Shown here: positions 22,521-33,214 of the stretch, piece after piece
How the letters are laid out: each line of letters opens with the position of its first letter
How positions within the stretch are numbered: position 1 is the first letter of the stretch
Assembly (NCBI GenBank): GCA_014155875.1
Contig: JACEFZ010014572.1
Span: 1 to 64,000, forward strand
DNA length: 64,000 bases
DNA from: Cepaea nemoralis
Lineage: Eukaryota > Mollusca > Gastropoda > Stylommatophora > Helicidae
Direction: 5' to 3'
Translations under genes and position numbers: made by a program
Notes under the pieces: model-generated
What the model saw: the letters and a program-made list of their open reading frames with translations, nothing else
Told to the model about the DNA's origin: nothing
Database searches by the model: none

Positions 22521-22792
22521 TTTACAGGACGTAGCAGTCAACTCCAGCATGTTTTTTTTGGGGGGGGGGGGAGGAGGGGGGCTGTTCGCTGGGCAAGTTT
22601 ATGGTTAGTAGTTTGCCATTGCTTTCTGAACGACCGGCACTCATACCATTGTATGGAAACCAACGCAAAAAAAAAATTGCAGCTGTAATCTGAACGACGT
22701 TGCCAGAATCGAATCCACGACCTTCGGCACGTGAGCCAAGGCAGCGTAACCATTTAGCCGCGGAGACTCCCGGCTGGCCAAGAAACTTCCAT
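22511..22792 (-). mobile_element. SINE family C, minus strand, with intact head
   Basis: On the minus strand the tRNA-like head includes CGGCTAAATGGTTA (A box) and GGATTCGATTC (B box). The body carries CAGAAAGCAATGGCAAACTA and the tail TCCTGTAAAGGATATGC. It contains a G-run expansion at 22558-22580. Confidence 0.8.
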
Positions 22793-23163
22793 CCCATAAC
22801 TGTTTGTCTTGAGCTGTTCTCTGTAATTCCTTGTATGTCTGCATTGGTAGAAATGTGTGTGTGTGTGTGTGTGTGTTTTATGAATGTTGTCTTCGATCTT
22901 TCCGTTGCTTCTGTCTTCAGTTGTGTGCCCTCCAGAACGCTCTGTGATGTTTTTTAGTGTCTTGTTGTGTAACCAAAATCAAAGTCGTCTCTTTTTGATT
23001 ACTTAAGTGATTTTGTGTCGTAGAATAAGATATCGTCACACGTGACTTCCGATTTATACAGAAGGACGATATATCGCCACAATATGGTCAACGTCTTATT
23101 TGTTTTGTTTCGCGGTATCTTCCGCAATTTTAATGCTCAGTGAATGGGAGAATTTACATTATA

Positions 23164-23319
23164 CAGGGTGTATTTTTAATGTCTGTCCAATGTTTGAAAA
23201 TATTGCCGGTCCAAGTTTTGTATTCACCCTCTGTAAAGTTCATGCAACATAATAGGTAAATAGAAAACTTGGACCGGCAATATTTGCAAACATTACACGG
23301 TCATTAAAAATACACACTG
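23164..23319. mobile_element. Mariner-type MITE
   Basis: Starts CAGGGTGTATTTTTAATG and ends with its inverse ...ACACACTG. TA flanks both sides. Arms share ATTGCCGGTCCAAGTTTT. Confidence 0.85.
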
Positions 23320-23556
23320 TAATTTTTCATTTGATTGTGTACCATGTTTGGATCAAACCTACTTTTTGCTTGGCAATGAATCAGTTCTAGAACATCTTCT
23401 CTATTCTTGTATATTTTCCACAACTTGTTCATGTGTCAGTTTTGTAATCCAGCTGGTTCTTGACATGTTTTGATAATGCGATCTCACTATGTTTATTATT
23501 ATCACCATTGCTACTCCTATATGTATGTCTGCACTGATTGCCCAGTGCATGTTCTT

Positions 23557-23595
<39 letters not shown>
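23557..23595. repeat. (GTA)n microsatellite
   Basis: About 12 GTA trinucleotides directly abutting a MITE that inserted at one of the TA steps. Confidence 0.95.
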
Positions 23596-23749
23596 CATGG
23601 TGTATTTTTAATGACTGTGGGGTTTTTGAAAATATTGCCGTTCCAAGTTTTGTATTTATCTTTTATGTTGCATGAACTTTCCAGAAGGTGAATACAAAAC
23701 TTGGAACAGCAATATTTTCTAAAACCCCACAGACATTAAAAATACACCC
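23596..23749. mobile_element. Mariner-type MITE inserted in a (GTA)n run
   Basis: Same family as 23164 with TA on both sides. Arms share GTGTATTTTTAATGACTGTG and TTCCAAGTTTTGTATT. Confidence 0.85.
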
Positions 23750-24584
23750 TATAGTATCATCAGCAGTGGTAGTAATAGCAGCAGTAAATTGCACACATTT
23801 ATTTACAAGAACACACAAAAACAAAACAGGTTTTGACAACAGCTCGATCACGTCAATACATTTCTAAACAAAACAAACATCAAGAACAGCCTTGTACACA
23901 CATGAAAAGTATGATCAACAAATGTGTTTTCTGTTTCAATTTCAGTTTATATCAATAAATTATCAGATACTTCACAATTTTGAGCATGTACATGTGATAT
24001 GGATCATTTTAAAGTCATAAGGTCATTTCATGAATTTCATAATTCAAACTTCAGCTTTACCAAACAGCAGTCAGTGGCATCAATCAAAGTCAGACACACA
24101 CATCAATCAAGGTCAGATGTACACATCAAACATCTCCATTTGTCCAAGTTACCATCTTCTTCTTCCACTCTATAATACCAAAGTTTTCTTCTGACATAAA
24201 GCTGTCAGTCTTTCTTCAATGTACAAATAGATTCACTTTCTAGAACACAACCATTAGCCAGTGATCCCGCGATGATTTCTCTTCATCTTTCTCTTCGTCT
24301 TCCTCGATTCCTCTTTCAAGGTGAGTGCGTCGTCACACCTAGATAACACCTCATGGTTCAGTGTTAGAGCTCAGCATGTCCAGTATTGGTATGTTAGTAT
24401 AACGTTTGTTTCCTCTAGACAAATTTAACATCCTCCTTCTACTTATGGGTAGGTTTCTTCCATAACAATTTTACTAGAGTAGTGCCCTTACAGCCTACTC
24501 TTTGCAATTTCCAATTGTGTGACTTTTAATATCCACAACTTGTACACAGGACTGCTTTTTTTTGCCCTTTGTATAGCATTAGTA
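23750..24584. other. Low-repeat sequence, no gene recognised
   Basis: AT-rich, apparently single-copy sequence without long frames. It may be intergenic or an untranslated region. Nothing specific is supported. Confidence 0.5.
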
Positions 24585-24690
24585 CTGGGACTCTTTGCTG
24601 GCTGTTGTAGATGAGGACGCAGTATGCATGGGAATGTATCAAGTGCTGCAATGTCTGTTCTTGACTCTACTGAACTCAACCACCCAAGAG
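24585..24690 (+). mobile_element. 3' end fragment of the RNase H-type LINE
   Basis: GGGACTCTTTGCTGGCTGTT to TTCTTGACTCTACTGAACTC, as at 26728 and 40190. Confidence 0.65.
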
Positions 24691-27600
24691 GTTAGTGGTA
24701 CATGTGATATTAAACAAATATGTTGAAGCAGGTAGCTTGTGAACTTAAAGCGGACACATCTCTTAGTCATTCCTCTCCCATAATTCAGTTTTCTCCGTCA
24801 ATCCTAGGGGTGTCAACATTTTTCAGTTCAGCTACACACAAATATACACCAACTCACATAGGCTTGATTTGCCAACTAAAGCCAAGATGATTCCCATTGG
24901 AGACAGACCCATGAAGACAGACTCAAGAAGACACAGCAGTATGGAAATGTGTCACTGTTTAATATGGAAATACTCAGTAAAGTTTCTCACAAGCTAACAC
25001 AATAACTGATCCCCGGAAAATCCATGCATCAAGGTGCTCCATTGCCAAATAATCTAGGGGTAACAGAGATCACTGGTCTCAAATACACTGATTTCCCCTT
25101 AACTATGAGTGCTAATCATGTCTTATGCCCAGAGGTAGAAAAAAAAACTGCCTAATTATGGAGCCAGAAACATATCTCCATAGCCAGAATATTTATTGTG
25201 AATAGGGACTAAAAAATCGAATTGAAAATTCTGGTGCAGATAATGTACAGGTGCTATAGAAAAAAGGTGCCCGACATATTTTACCCCGGCTTAGGACTGT
25301 CTATCTCAAAATGTTTATATTAAGAAAGACACTTTGACAATAAGACAAGACACTTCCAGACACCATTTGAAGGAGCATTCTACAGCATTTTATAACAACC
25401 CTAGTGTTTTTTGTCCACAAAATGTTCATATGGTAGAAGATGTCTCTACTAGATCAGCAGTTCTTGCTTTGTCTGTCATTTCTCTTCTATACTTGAGTGT
25501 ACAGCGACATTTTTAAAGACAAAACAAAATCTGAAAACACATCAGTAAACAGAACAGCATTTCAGATACAAGAATCCTGCACAATCTTGAGGGCAGGTTG
25601 AACAAGTTTTATAATTCTAGGCAATTTTCAAATGATCCAAGTTACATGAGAGAACAGCATTTCTAAAAACAATCGCAGACAAACTGAAAGCCCCTCTTGT
25701 AAGATTAAAAATAGCAGTTGTTTGACAAAAGAACTATATAGCATCTTTAAGATGTCTTTCAAGCCTTAAACAGAACAGCATAATTCAAATACAAGATCTC
25801 TGTATCATGTTCAAGCTGTTTCATAAGTGTTAAGACAAGACAGCATTGCTATCAGATAGAACATTCTAGAAAAGTTTTAACCTGTCTTGAAAAAACAATT
25901 TCAAACATACGTATAGAATTTCATAACCTGCCTTGTAATGAGAGGTACAAAACACACATAATTCTGAGGCCAGCACCTTTATTTCAGGACCCTTTTTCTC
26001 AGGAGCCAGCCCCCTTTTCTTTTTAGCAGCCGGTAGAACTGTTTGCAAGTATGAACTAATAAGAACCAATGAAAATTTAGCTGCCAGGTAAAAATGAACA
26101 AGAATCATCGCGACTGGTGGCTGAATCTTTTCCCTCCTGCTTCTAAGCATCTTTATAAGAAATATGGCTAACTGACGGAGTTTGTACTACAATAGTGTGT
26201 ACTTGTAGTGATAAAACACTTGAAAACCTGTCATCAATAATATGTGGTAGTGATGAAACTACTTGAAAATCTGTGACAAATAATTTGTTATTAGTTTTAA
26301 AACATTGCACATATCAAACAAATTTCTGTGCTTGTCCAACCAGTGTGTTACTGAAACGATCAGCGTCTGCAACTTATGTCTGCTGAGGAAGACGAAGCTC
26401 CCACGGGTTTCCCCCCAGTGCTATCACGTGGATTGTTACAACCAAGAGCCAATGAAATAAAAGATGACAATGCCATAAACATTGCAGGAGCCGCAGCAGT
26501 GTTGTGACTAGCAGGCTTGCTTGCCAGTCCATTGTATGTTCGAATACTCTGAGCCAAAAATATGTGCACTGTAGGCTAAAAATAAGTGCACTAGGGGATA
26601 AAAATGTATCCTGGTGCATGTTAGCACAGCTTAGAGAGACTGATGCAGCAGAGCACATGCCTAGTCAAGGTAAGGTTTGTTTTAACATACTTCATGGGCG
26701 TTTGTGTGTATGCAAAGTAATGACTCTTTACTGGCTGTTGAACGAGGGGAATGTCCTGAGTGCAGTGATGTCAGTTCTTGACTCAACTCAACACATGTAT
26801 GCAAAGTAACATAGGTAGAAGGCCCAACAGACAGACAGAGATAATACTTTGTAATCTCATTAGTCAGAGGTGGGCAAATACAGGGCACCTGATCACCATG
26901 ACGCCTGGACACTTTTACATGGTGCCTGAATGTTTCATTTCAGTTTTAAAAAGTTTGTAGGTATGTAGCTTAATCTTAGTTCGATCCATGGTTTTTGTAG
27001 CCTGTATTTGGGGAGAAATAAAATAGACTGGCTCCTTGAGTATTTTAGTTTTGTCTACTTTTGTATTAGAAGACAGCAATACAAGACAGCTTTAACATGT
27101 CAAAACTATCAGTTTGTGGGGAAGACAGTTTCTATTCTATAATACAACATATTACAACCCAGGTTTGTGGGCTGTTCACGCCATTTAGTAATAGTTTACG
27201 TTAAGAAGCATCAATTTTATTTACATTACTTAATGATGGCTTGAAACAGGAGTAACCAAATGAAATACTATTTCACATAATGACTAAAAAACTAAACAAA
27301 ACAAATTATCATTACTGTAGGAAACCACGTCACGAGAGATGGGAGCCTGAAAAACCAGGGGAATATTGTGTTTGGAAATAGTGTGAATCAAATGCAAAGA
27401 ATGTCAAACGGATGTGTGGGTAATCAGAACTTGCCAGTTTGATCATGACAATGCAACTGTCCATGCTTCGCTACCTTATATGGAGTAGTTTATGTGAAGT
27501 CTAGCATTTATCGTGTATGTAACACTCTCTGCTATATACAAGAATAGACAAATACAAAGTGGAAAGTCGGCATGACACCTAAGTGTGATTCATGAATTTC

Positions 27601-28120
27601 TTAGTCTCTATCTGCAAGGAAAATATGCTGACTCCTGAGAAAAAGGGCTGGCTCCTGAGAGAAAGGGCTGGCTCCTGATATTAGTCTGTATTTGCAAACA
27701 TCAATATGCTGGCTCCTGAATTATGTTTAGTAATGTCTTGTGCTTCTATATGATAGTGTACACTTGGGGATGAGCAGACGTAGGGTAGCACTCTGTTCAA
27801 TATGTCTTCCGTATCAACACTAGAACACTTATATACTTCAACAGACGTAATAAAAAGCTAAGAAAAAGGCATTCACAACTGTGACCTAAATGTGAACAGT
27901 CAGCTGCCAATCAGCTAGAGCTACATTGACTTAAGCTACAAGCTACATTACGTACATAACCAGCCAAGAGTAAACCATCAATTCTATGACCCATGCTGGT
28001 AATATTTTTTCTTTCATTAACTCTTTGAGTTTCAATTTCACACAATGTGTGATCAGCATGTCTGTGTGTCAAGCAATACATTATTAGTTATACCTTCTAC
28101 ATGGGGATCTACACAGCGAA
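24691..28120. other. Longest low-repeat stretch, no gene recognised
   Basis: Mostly single-copy AT-rich sequence. It contains a LINE scrap at 26728-26800. Scattered GGCTCCTGA repeats (27630-27720, and inverted near 25995) form a small local family. Several TTTATT sites (for example 27214) could be minus-strand poly(A) signals for the IER5-like gene, but the distance is large. Confidence 0.5.
26728..26800 (+). mobile_element. 3' end fragment of the RNase H-type LINE
   Basis: GACTCTTTACTGGCTGTTGA then GTGATGTCAGTTCTTGACTC and a TCAAC tail. Confidence 0.6.
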
Positions 28121-28124
28121 GTCT

Positions 28125-28400
28125 TCAAGCCACCTCACTCACACTACTAAGGTTGTGGGTTCGTTTGCTGTCATCTAGTTCATGAGTGAATCGTTTAAGA
28201 GACCACTGGGGGTCAATGCTGAAGCTACAAAATTTATTTTCTGTGCGGCCCTTTCAACAGTTCACTCTGCAGAAAGACCGAGCCATATGGATAGAACCTG
28301 GTGTAATAAATTGATCCTCTTTACATTTGGTCTAACATATTCAAGAAATCTGGCTAGATATTTTCATGTGCCACCGTGTACTGTGTATCTGTGACAGCCA
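28125..28400 (+). mobile_element. tRNA-derived SINE family F, diverged
   Basis: Contains AAGGTTGTGGGTTCG (B-box region), CTGTGCGGCCCTTTCAACAG and CCGAGCCATATGGATAGAAC, collinear with the better copy at 60345. Confidence 0.7.
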
Positions 28401-29021
28401 TACACTCATGCTTTGTTTTGTGCCTGTATGGCTATTTTCACCTTTCTACATCCGCTGTGAAATCTTCTGAGATTAAAAGGGTTAAAAATTGCTCTTACTT
28501 ATAAACACACACACCACATAAGGGTGCTAACCCACCACAAATCCCAGGCTGGGTCTGGCTACAAGTACTGGAGACACATGCCTGCATCAAATGGCAACAT
28601 TCATCAAGCAAACTGTCAATGAAGTATAAACTAAAATACTATTACTACTCCTGAACCTGTCTTTCCTTGCCCTAGTGTCTTGTCTAGGGAGTTTTCCACG
28701 AGGAGTCAATGCTGAAAACTACTGCTAGCTTGTTCTAAAGTATAGCTTCTTTATATTCCACGTAATGATCCAGGGAGTAGGCGGAAGAAACTGGAATATG
28801 ACAATGAACTTAACAAAACACAACACCTTAGTTCTCACAACTGGAGCTGATTCTGGACCTAACTCACAATCCAGTAAAATCACAACTTGCGATCCCTGGC
28901 ATCATCATCATCATAAACATAATATTGCAGCTAATGCCTGAGGCCTTGTGTTGTTCATGCGAATATTGCCATTATATTGCAGGTTGGTGATTCAAGAGTT
29001 CTGTATATGGCAGTCGAGGCT
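28401..29021. other. Probable 3' untranslated or flanking region of the IER5-like gene
   Basis: Lies directly downstream of the minus-strand stop codon. No frame or known repeat recognised. I see no clear AATAAA on the minus strand within it, so the transcript end is undefined. Confidence 0.4.
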
Positions 29022-29996
29022 TCATCCTGCCTTGATGGTAATGTTTCTGGAGAGTGACATGGAGATGTCAGCAAAGTCACTTTGGTAAACTGTGTGAACT
29101 TCCGAGCTGGGGTTGACGCATAATCCTGAAAACCCAGAGTTGAAAATACTGACTAGATTAGAAATCTGGTGATGCTCCTGTGAATGTGGAATGTCTGGTT
29201 GTGAATGTGGAATGTCTGGTTGTGAATGTGACTCATGTGAATTGTCTTGTGAGTAATTGGGCGTTGAGTGGCTGTGGTAGATTTTGGCTACTTTGTTGAG
29301 AGAACACTCATCGTATTGTGATGTGTTGTCTCTTGAATCTCTTCGTCGTTTCAGCATGTTACATGTTGTGCCTCCGCTAGATGTGTTGTGTTTGCGGGCG
29401 AACTGTTCAGACGATGCCATCTGCACTTCTTGAGAAAGCTGAGTGGCTGCTTGTAAGTGGTTGTCCTGGGGTGGCTGTAGGTGTGTCGTAACCACAGACA
29501 TATTGTCTGTTAAAACACTACAGCTTTCTGTCACTGGCGGGGAGTTTTCCTTACCACGAACTAGTTCAACCTTGCAGTCCTGTACTGGCACATGTTCGTG
29601 AGACATAAGGGATGCCCCGTTGAATGATGAAACCTCCGACCGGGTCTGTTCACTTGTTTTTGCCGTATGACCTAAATTTGAGTCACGGGTTAACGGGCCC
29701 GCATCCCGCGGATGATCCCCTTTGTTCGATTCCCCAAGAGGGGAGGACGAGTCTACCTTCTGTCCCAGACTATGGAGATTCTGCTGCTGGAGTTGGTAAT
29801 GTTCTAAAAGCTTCTGTCTGTGTAAGTTCTGCTGGTAGTTGTAGGATTCCACCATGTAGGCAGTTCTGGCTTTGTGTAGCACTGTAGCTACGAGAAGATT
29901 CTTGTGTAAGTTGATTCCCCCGCGTTGAGAGCGGGATTGAGCGATTTTACCCAAACTGACAGAGATCAAACGTTGAGTCTCCACACTCACCGCCAT
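29022..29996 (-). CDS. IER5: IER5-like immediate early response protein, intronless
   Basis: A complete 324-residue frame without introns. Residues 1-50 form the IER domain (QRLISVSLGKIAQSR, then QRGGINLHKNLLVATVL). This is the N-terminal signature of the IER2/IER5 family, and the SLGKI and LHKNLLV wording is closest to IER5. Residues 280-292 (NLVSIFNSGFSGL) match the conserved C-terminal block of the family. Between them lies a low-complexity Ser/Gln/His-rich linker with a basic KRRR cluster at about 216-219, a possible nuclear signal, and two SQPDIPH repeats near 258. Start: GCCATGG is a good Kozak context and begins the IER domain. Vertebrate IER genes are single-exon, serum- and stress-induced, and nuclear; IER5 acts with PP2A on HSF1. 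That role here is inference by homology. Codon use is unlike the surrounding repeats, and no TE overlaps it. Confidence 0.9.
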   Translation of the reverse strand: MAVSVETQRLISVSLGKIAQSRSQRGGINLHKNLLVATVLHKARTAYMVESYNYQQNLHRQKLLEHYQLQQQNLHSLGQKVDSSSPLGESNKGDHPRDAGPLTRDSNLGHTAKTSEQTRSEVSSFNGASLMSHEHVPVQDCKVELVRGKENSPPVTESCSVLTDNMSVVTTHLQPPQDNHLQAATQLSQEVQMASSEQFARKHNTSSGGTTCNMLKRRRDSRDNTSQYDECSLNKVAKIYHSHSTPNYSQDNSHESHSQPDIPHSQPDIPHSQEHHQISNLVSIFNSGFSGLCVNPSSEVHTVYQSDFADISMSLSRNITIKAG

Positions 29997-30090
29997 GGCT
30001 GATAACTACAATTATACTTGTTATAGAAATATAACACAATATGGCCACGCGCTGTTATTGAAATCCACAATACGAATGGCCACAACGCAG

Positions 30091-30270
30091 AGAGTTATAA
30101 ACTTATCATCCCACGATGACACTGACAGACCTTGTCTGCTAGACTGCAATTCACTTAATGCGTGGTCGTTTCCTGGCTGCCCTGGTTTTCAAACCCGTGA
30201 CGTCAATAGTTACACATACCAACCAATCAGCTTCGACCTGGGAACGCGTAGTTTGCCGTCCAGCCAATCA
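30091..30270 (-). promoter_or_regulatory. Putative promoter of the IER5-like gene (CCAAT, CRE, TATA-like)
   Basis: Upstream of the minus-strand start codon are, in order toward the gene, two inverted CCAAT boxes (30264-30268 and 30223-30227, both in CCAATCAG), a perfect palindromic CRE TGACGTCA (30198-30205), and a TATA-like TTTATAA (30095-30101) about 100 bp before the ATG. CRE and CCAAT elements suit an immediate early gene. The transcription start is not known. Confidence 0.6.
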
Positions 30271-30305
30271 GAAGCCGCGTGTATTTCAGTATACTGGTAA
30301 TTACT

Positions 30306-30838
30306 ATATGACTTAAGAGTTCTAAATAAAAACGTGACCCACCAAATGTAGTCAAACTTGCGTTGGTTCGACTTAAGTGGGTGGATAGGATGGAACTGAG
30401 GGATCGTCGGCTGAGGTCAGCCTCTCAACAACAATTGAGATTGACCAACTACAATAGATACCGAACAACAAGCAATAATTGAACAACAAAGTAAGCGGAT
30501 TCACACCAGTCATATTTCCTCGGCCGTTAACGAAACGGGATCTGGAGGTCGCGCCTATAACCTTGTTTATTTTTAGTTTACTTTTAGTCATTGTAAATAC
30601 CTCAGCGGAATGTCCCGTTTTGGGTGGTTTTCGCGCCACACTGGAAACGTGAAATTAATGTGGGCACGAGACACGTTTGTCATTGAAACTAGGCCTGGGG
30701 TTTTTGTGATTGTTATTATATGCAACCCAAACATAACAACCGGATGAGAAATGGACCATTAGTAATTAGGCATGAATCTCCGGGGGAAGGGTGACGGCTA
30801 AAAATATGAGAAAGCTACGAGTTAAAAGGGAATATTCT
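30306..30838. other. No gene confirmed upstream of the IER5-like promoter
   Basis: A minus-strand 88-codon frame (30373-30639, starting MARKPPKTGHS) could be a small gene or first exon. It is unassigned, and its C-terminal half looks non-coding. Confidence 0.35.
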
Positions 30839-31830
30839 TAAACAAGTGAATCGGTACAATTATAATAATATTTATATCGGAACAATCATAACATATGATG
30901 GAAGGTGCCTTGAAGAGATTAGAACAAGAATCGCCATAGTGAAAGTAGCCTTTTGCAAGATGGAAAATATACTGACTAATAAAAAGTTGTCAATTGTAAA
31001 GAGAAAAGGGGTGTTGAAGTGCTACATAGAACCTGTGCTTTTGCATGGATGTGAAGCGTGGACAATGAAAACATCTAATGGCTGTGGAAATGTAATTTAT
31101 GAGGAATATGTAACAGACAGAAAAACCAATGAGCAAGTCCTACAAGGAACACATGAAAACCGTAAACTGATTAGAGAAATTAGACGTAGACAGTCAACAA
31201 TTATTTGGGTCACGTTATGAGAGATATAAACTATAGAACTTGGTGGCGACTGGCAAGATCGAGGGGAAGAGAACAAGGGCACGACAGATAAGTAAATACC
31301 TTTAGTTTAGTTAGTTTAGATTAACATCATTGCACACGGGTGTAACCCATAAGTGCTCCGTTCTACCCCAAACTCAAATCTGAGTCCGAGAATCTCAGCT
31401 CAGTGCACGAACTCCGTAGCACCGGCGAGGATCCTGAATTACTTTGGATAGATTTTTAACTCAAATTTTTCCCGGGCAGCGCCGTTAGGCTACTCTTTTT
31501 CGATTTCCAACTGCCAAGAGATTTGTTACGTGCAACAATATACACAGGCGTCCGATCTCACTACCCAGAGACCAAGGGAAATTTTGTTACTAGAAGTCCA
31601 CGTGAAAAATCCCGGCCCTCACCGGGGCCTGAATCCGGGACCTCCAGCACTCGAGGCGGACACCATACCTCGAGACCACTCAGCCCCTCTGTATAAGCAA
31701 ATATCTGGATAGTTTGACCACATGGCATGGCCGGGACAAGATCACGGAGCTGATAAACGACTCTGGTGATCGTGTAAGATGGCAAAACTTGACCGCCCAC
31801 GCTTACCGGCATGTCACATGGTGATGATGT
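30839..31830 (+). mobile_element. RTE-type LINE 3' part split by SINE E
   Basis: The left part (30839-31300) encodes YIGTIITYDGRCLEEIRT and RKLIREIRRRQS, with frameshifts. The right part (31706-31830) continues with TGACCACATGGCATGG to CGGCATGTCACATGG. Together they follow the order of the 33.2-34.0-kb copy. SINE E (31301-31691) sits between them. Confidence 0.8.
31301..31691 (-). mobile_element. SINE family E, minus strand, full length
   Basis: Starts with a (TTTAG)n tail. The body includes CAGTGCACGAACTCCGTAGC and GATCTCACTACCCAGAGACC. It ends with a tRNA-like head that reads CGAGGTATGGTGTCCGCCTC on the minus strand. The flanks ATAAGTAAATACC and ATAAGCAAATATC (two mismatches) are the probable target-site duplication. 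Confidence 0.85.
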
Positions 31831-31852
31831 ATCAATTTTCGATGTAGTCTCC

Positions 31853-31854
<2 letters not shown>

Positions 31855-31928
<74 letters not shown>
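31855..31928. repeat. (GA)n microsatellite
   Basis: GA dinucleotides with one GG interruption. They are flanked by a direct repeat of ATCAATTTTC(G/A)ATGTAGTC, so the run may lie inside a short duplication. Confidence 0.97.
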
Positions 31929-31934
<6 letters not shown>

Positions 31935-32164
31935 TTCTGAAAAAGTACAGAACAAATTTATCAATTTTCAATGTAGTCACCACTGCGTTCAATGCAAGTC
32001 CTCCGACGTCGATAAAGTGCTTGGATTCTTGTAGAAATAAAAAATGCTCTTGGTCGCGTGTGTAACCACTCATGCAACACTTGCTGTAGTTCTTCACAGA
32101 AGTCACGAAACTTTCTAATACACTCCTACACTTGCTGGACTGACAGGCATGCATCATCATACAG

Positions 32165-32335
32165 TTCCATACTGGACCTTCATTCCTCCATATAACATAT
32201 CAAGGAAAACCTTCTGGCCTAGAGAGACGACAGTGGAAGATAAACTCTATGGACTGTTGTGTGAACTAAACAAGACAGTTAAATTCATACAAGATACAAA
32301 ATTGTAGTTATAGACATATTTCAAGCGAATGAAAG
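32165..32335 (+). mobile_element. 3' end of Jockey-like LINE
   Basis: Shares AACCTTCTGGCCTAGAGAGA, CGACAGTGGAAGATAAACTC and GACATATTTCAAGCGAA with 37085-37215. It is a severely 5'-truncated copy. Confidence 0.85.
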
Positions 32336-32424
32336 AAGAAGAAGAAGAAGAAGAAGAAGAAGAAGAAGAAGAAGAAGAAGAAGAAGAAGAAGAAGAAGAA
32401 GAAGAAGAAGAAGAAGAAGAAGAC
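32335..32424. repeat. (GAA)n microsatellite at a LINE tail
   Basis: About 29 GAA triplets beginning at the LINE 3' end. Confidence 0.97.
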
Positions 32425-32490
32425 AGGTTGCAATGTTAAATTGTAATTTCTATCACACTGTTAAGGTTTTCATTTGAAGTCGTCTTGCCT

Positions 32491-32925
32491 CGTACGCCAT
32501 GAAGTAAGCGAGTTAAAAATAGTTGTCTGGGAATTCTTTCTGAGCCAGGAGACTGGATTATTTTTACAGAAAGTCGTGAGAAATCTCTATCCTGCACAGT
32601 ACGCGGCGACTGCATTATCCAGGCGGCCTTAATTCCCCAGGCTCGAGACCCCCACCCCCTTTCCTGCCATACAACGCAAGGTACTATATTGGCAGTAAAT
32701 GGCAGTCGTGAAATCAAGCAATGAATGAACATCAAACAGCGAGAGAACTCAAGCACTCAAGCGTAGTCCATACACGAGCCACACTGCTTCTAATAGTACA
32801 CTGGGCTGGTTTTTACGTTTCAATCAGCTTTCTCTATTGCCAGTGCCCTTCGCTATCAGATGAACCCACTCCGACTTCTGAGGTACTTATAATTTTAGTC
32901 CAAATCAAAGATGTAGGGGTTGATT
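32491..32925. other. No gene recognised
   Basis: Minus-strand and plus-strand frames of 60-100 codons lack recognisable motifs. No repeat family was identified. Confidence 0.4.
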
Positions 32926-32929
32926 GAAC

Positions 32930-33155
32930 CCGCTACTGTTGCGAAGAGTCGCAATTGGTAATCCCGCATACACGCGTTCGAAACAGATGCAGACGATTTA
33001 GCAACGTTGGTTTTTTTACGAAATGACATGGTTGCCGGTCGTTCAGAAATCAATGGCAAACTACTGAACGTAAACTTGCCAAGATATCACAACAGCAAAA
33101 AAATGCTGGTGTTGACTGCGTTGTCCTGTAAAGGATATGCAACTAACTTTTTTTT
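32930..33155 (+). mobile_element. SINE family C, plus strand
   Basis: Head with CGCGTTCGAAAC (B box), body GCCGGTCGTTCAGAAATCAATGG, tail TGTCCTGTAAAGGATATGCA. Confidence 0.8.
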
Positions 33156-33214
33156 TACGATTAGAAGTAGTGTGTATGGAATACGCTTGAGATAAAAGCG
33201 AGGTCAACGCAAAA

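Larger units (their letters stand above)
31935..32490 (-). pseudogene. Mariner-type transposase C-terminal remnant, interrupted by a LINE
   Basis: On the minus strand the frame ends ALYRRRRTCIERSGDYIEN then a stop, which is the typical mariner transposase C-terminus. A terminal-repeat-like segment TAATTTCTATCACACTGTTA lies at 32450-32490. It is separated from the coding remnant by the inserted LINE end and (GAA)n run (32161-32425). Confidence 0.7.

Noticed and set aside
30373..30639. 88-codon minus-strand frame MARKPPKTGHS... upstream of the IER5-like gene
   Set aside because: The N-terminal half looks protein-like, but I cannot match it, and the second half appears non-coding. It might be a first exon with a donor at about 30596. 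Left unannotated.
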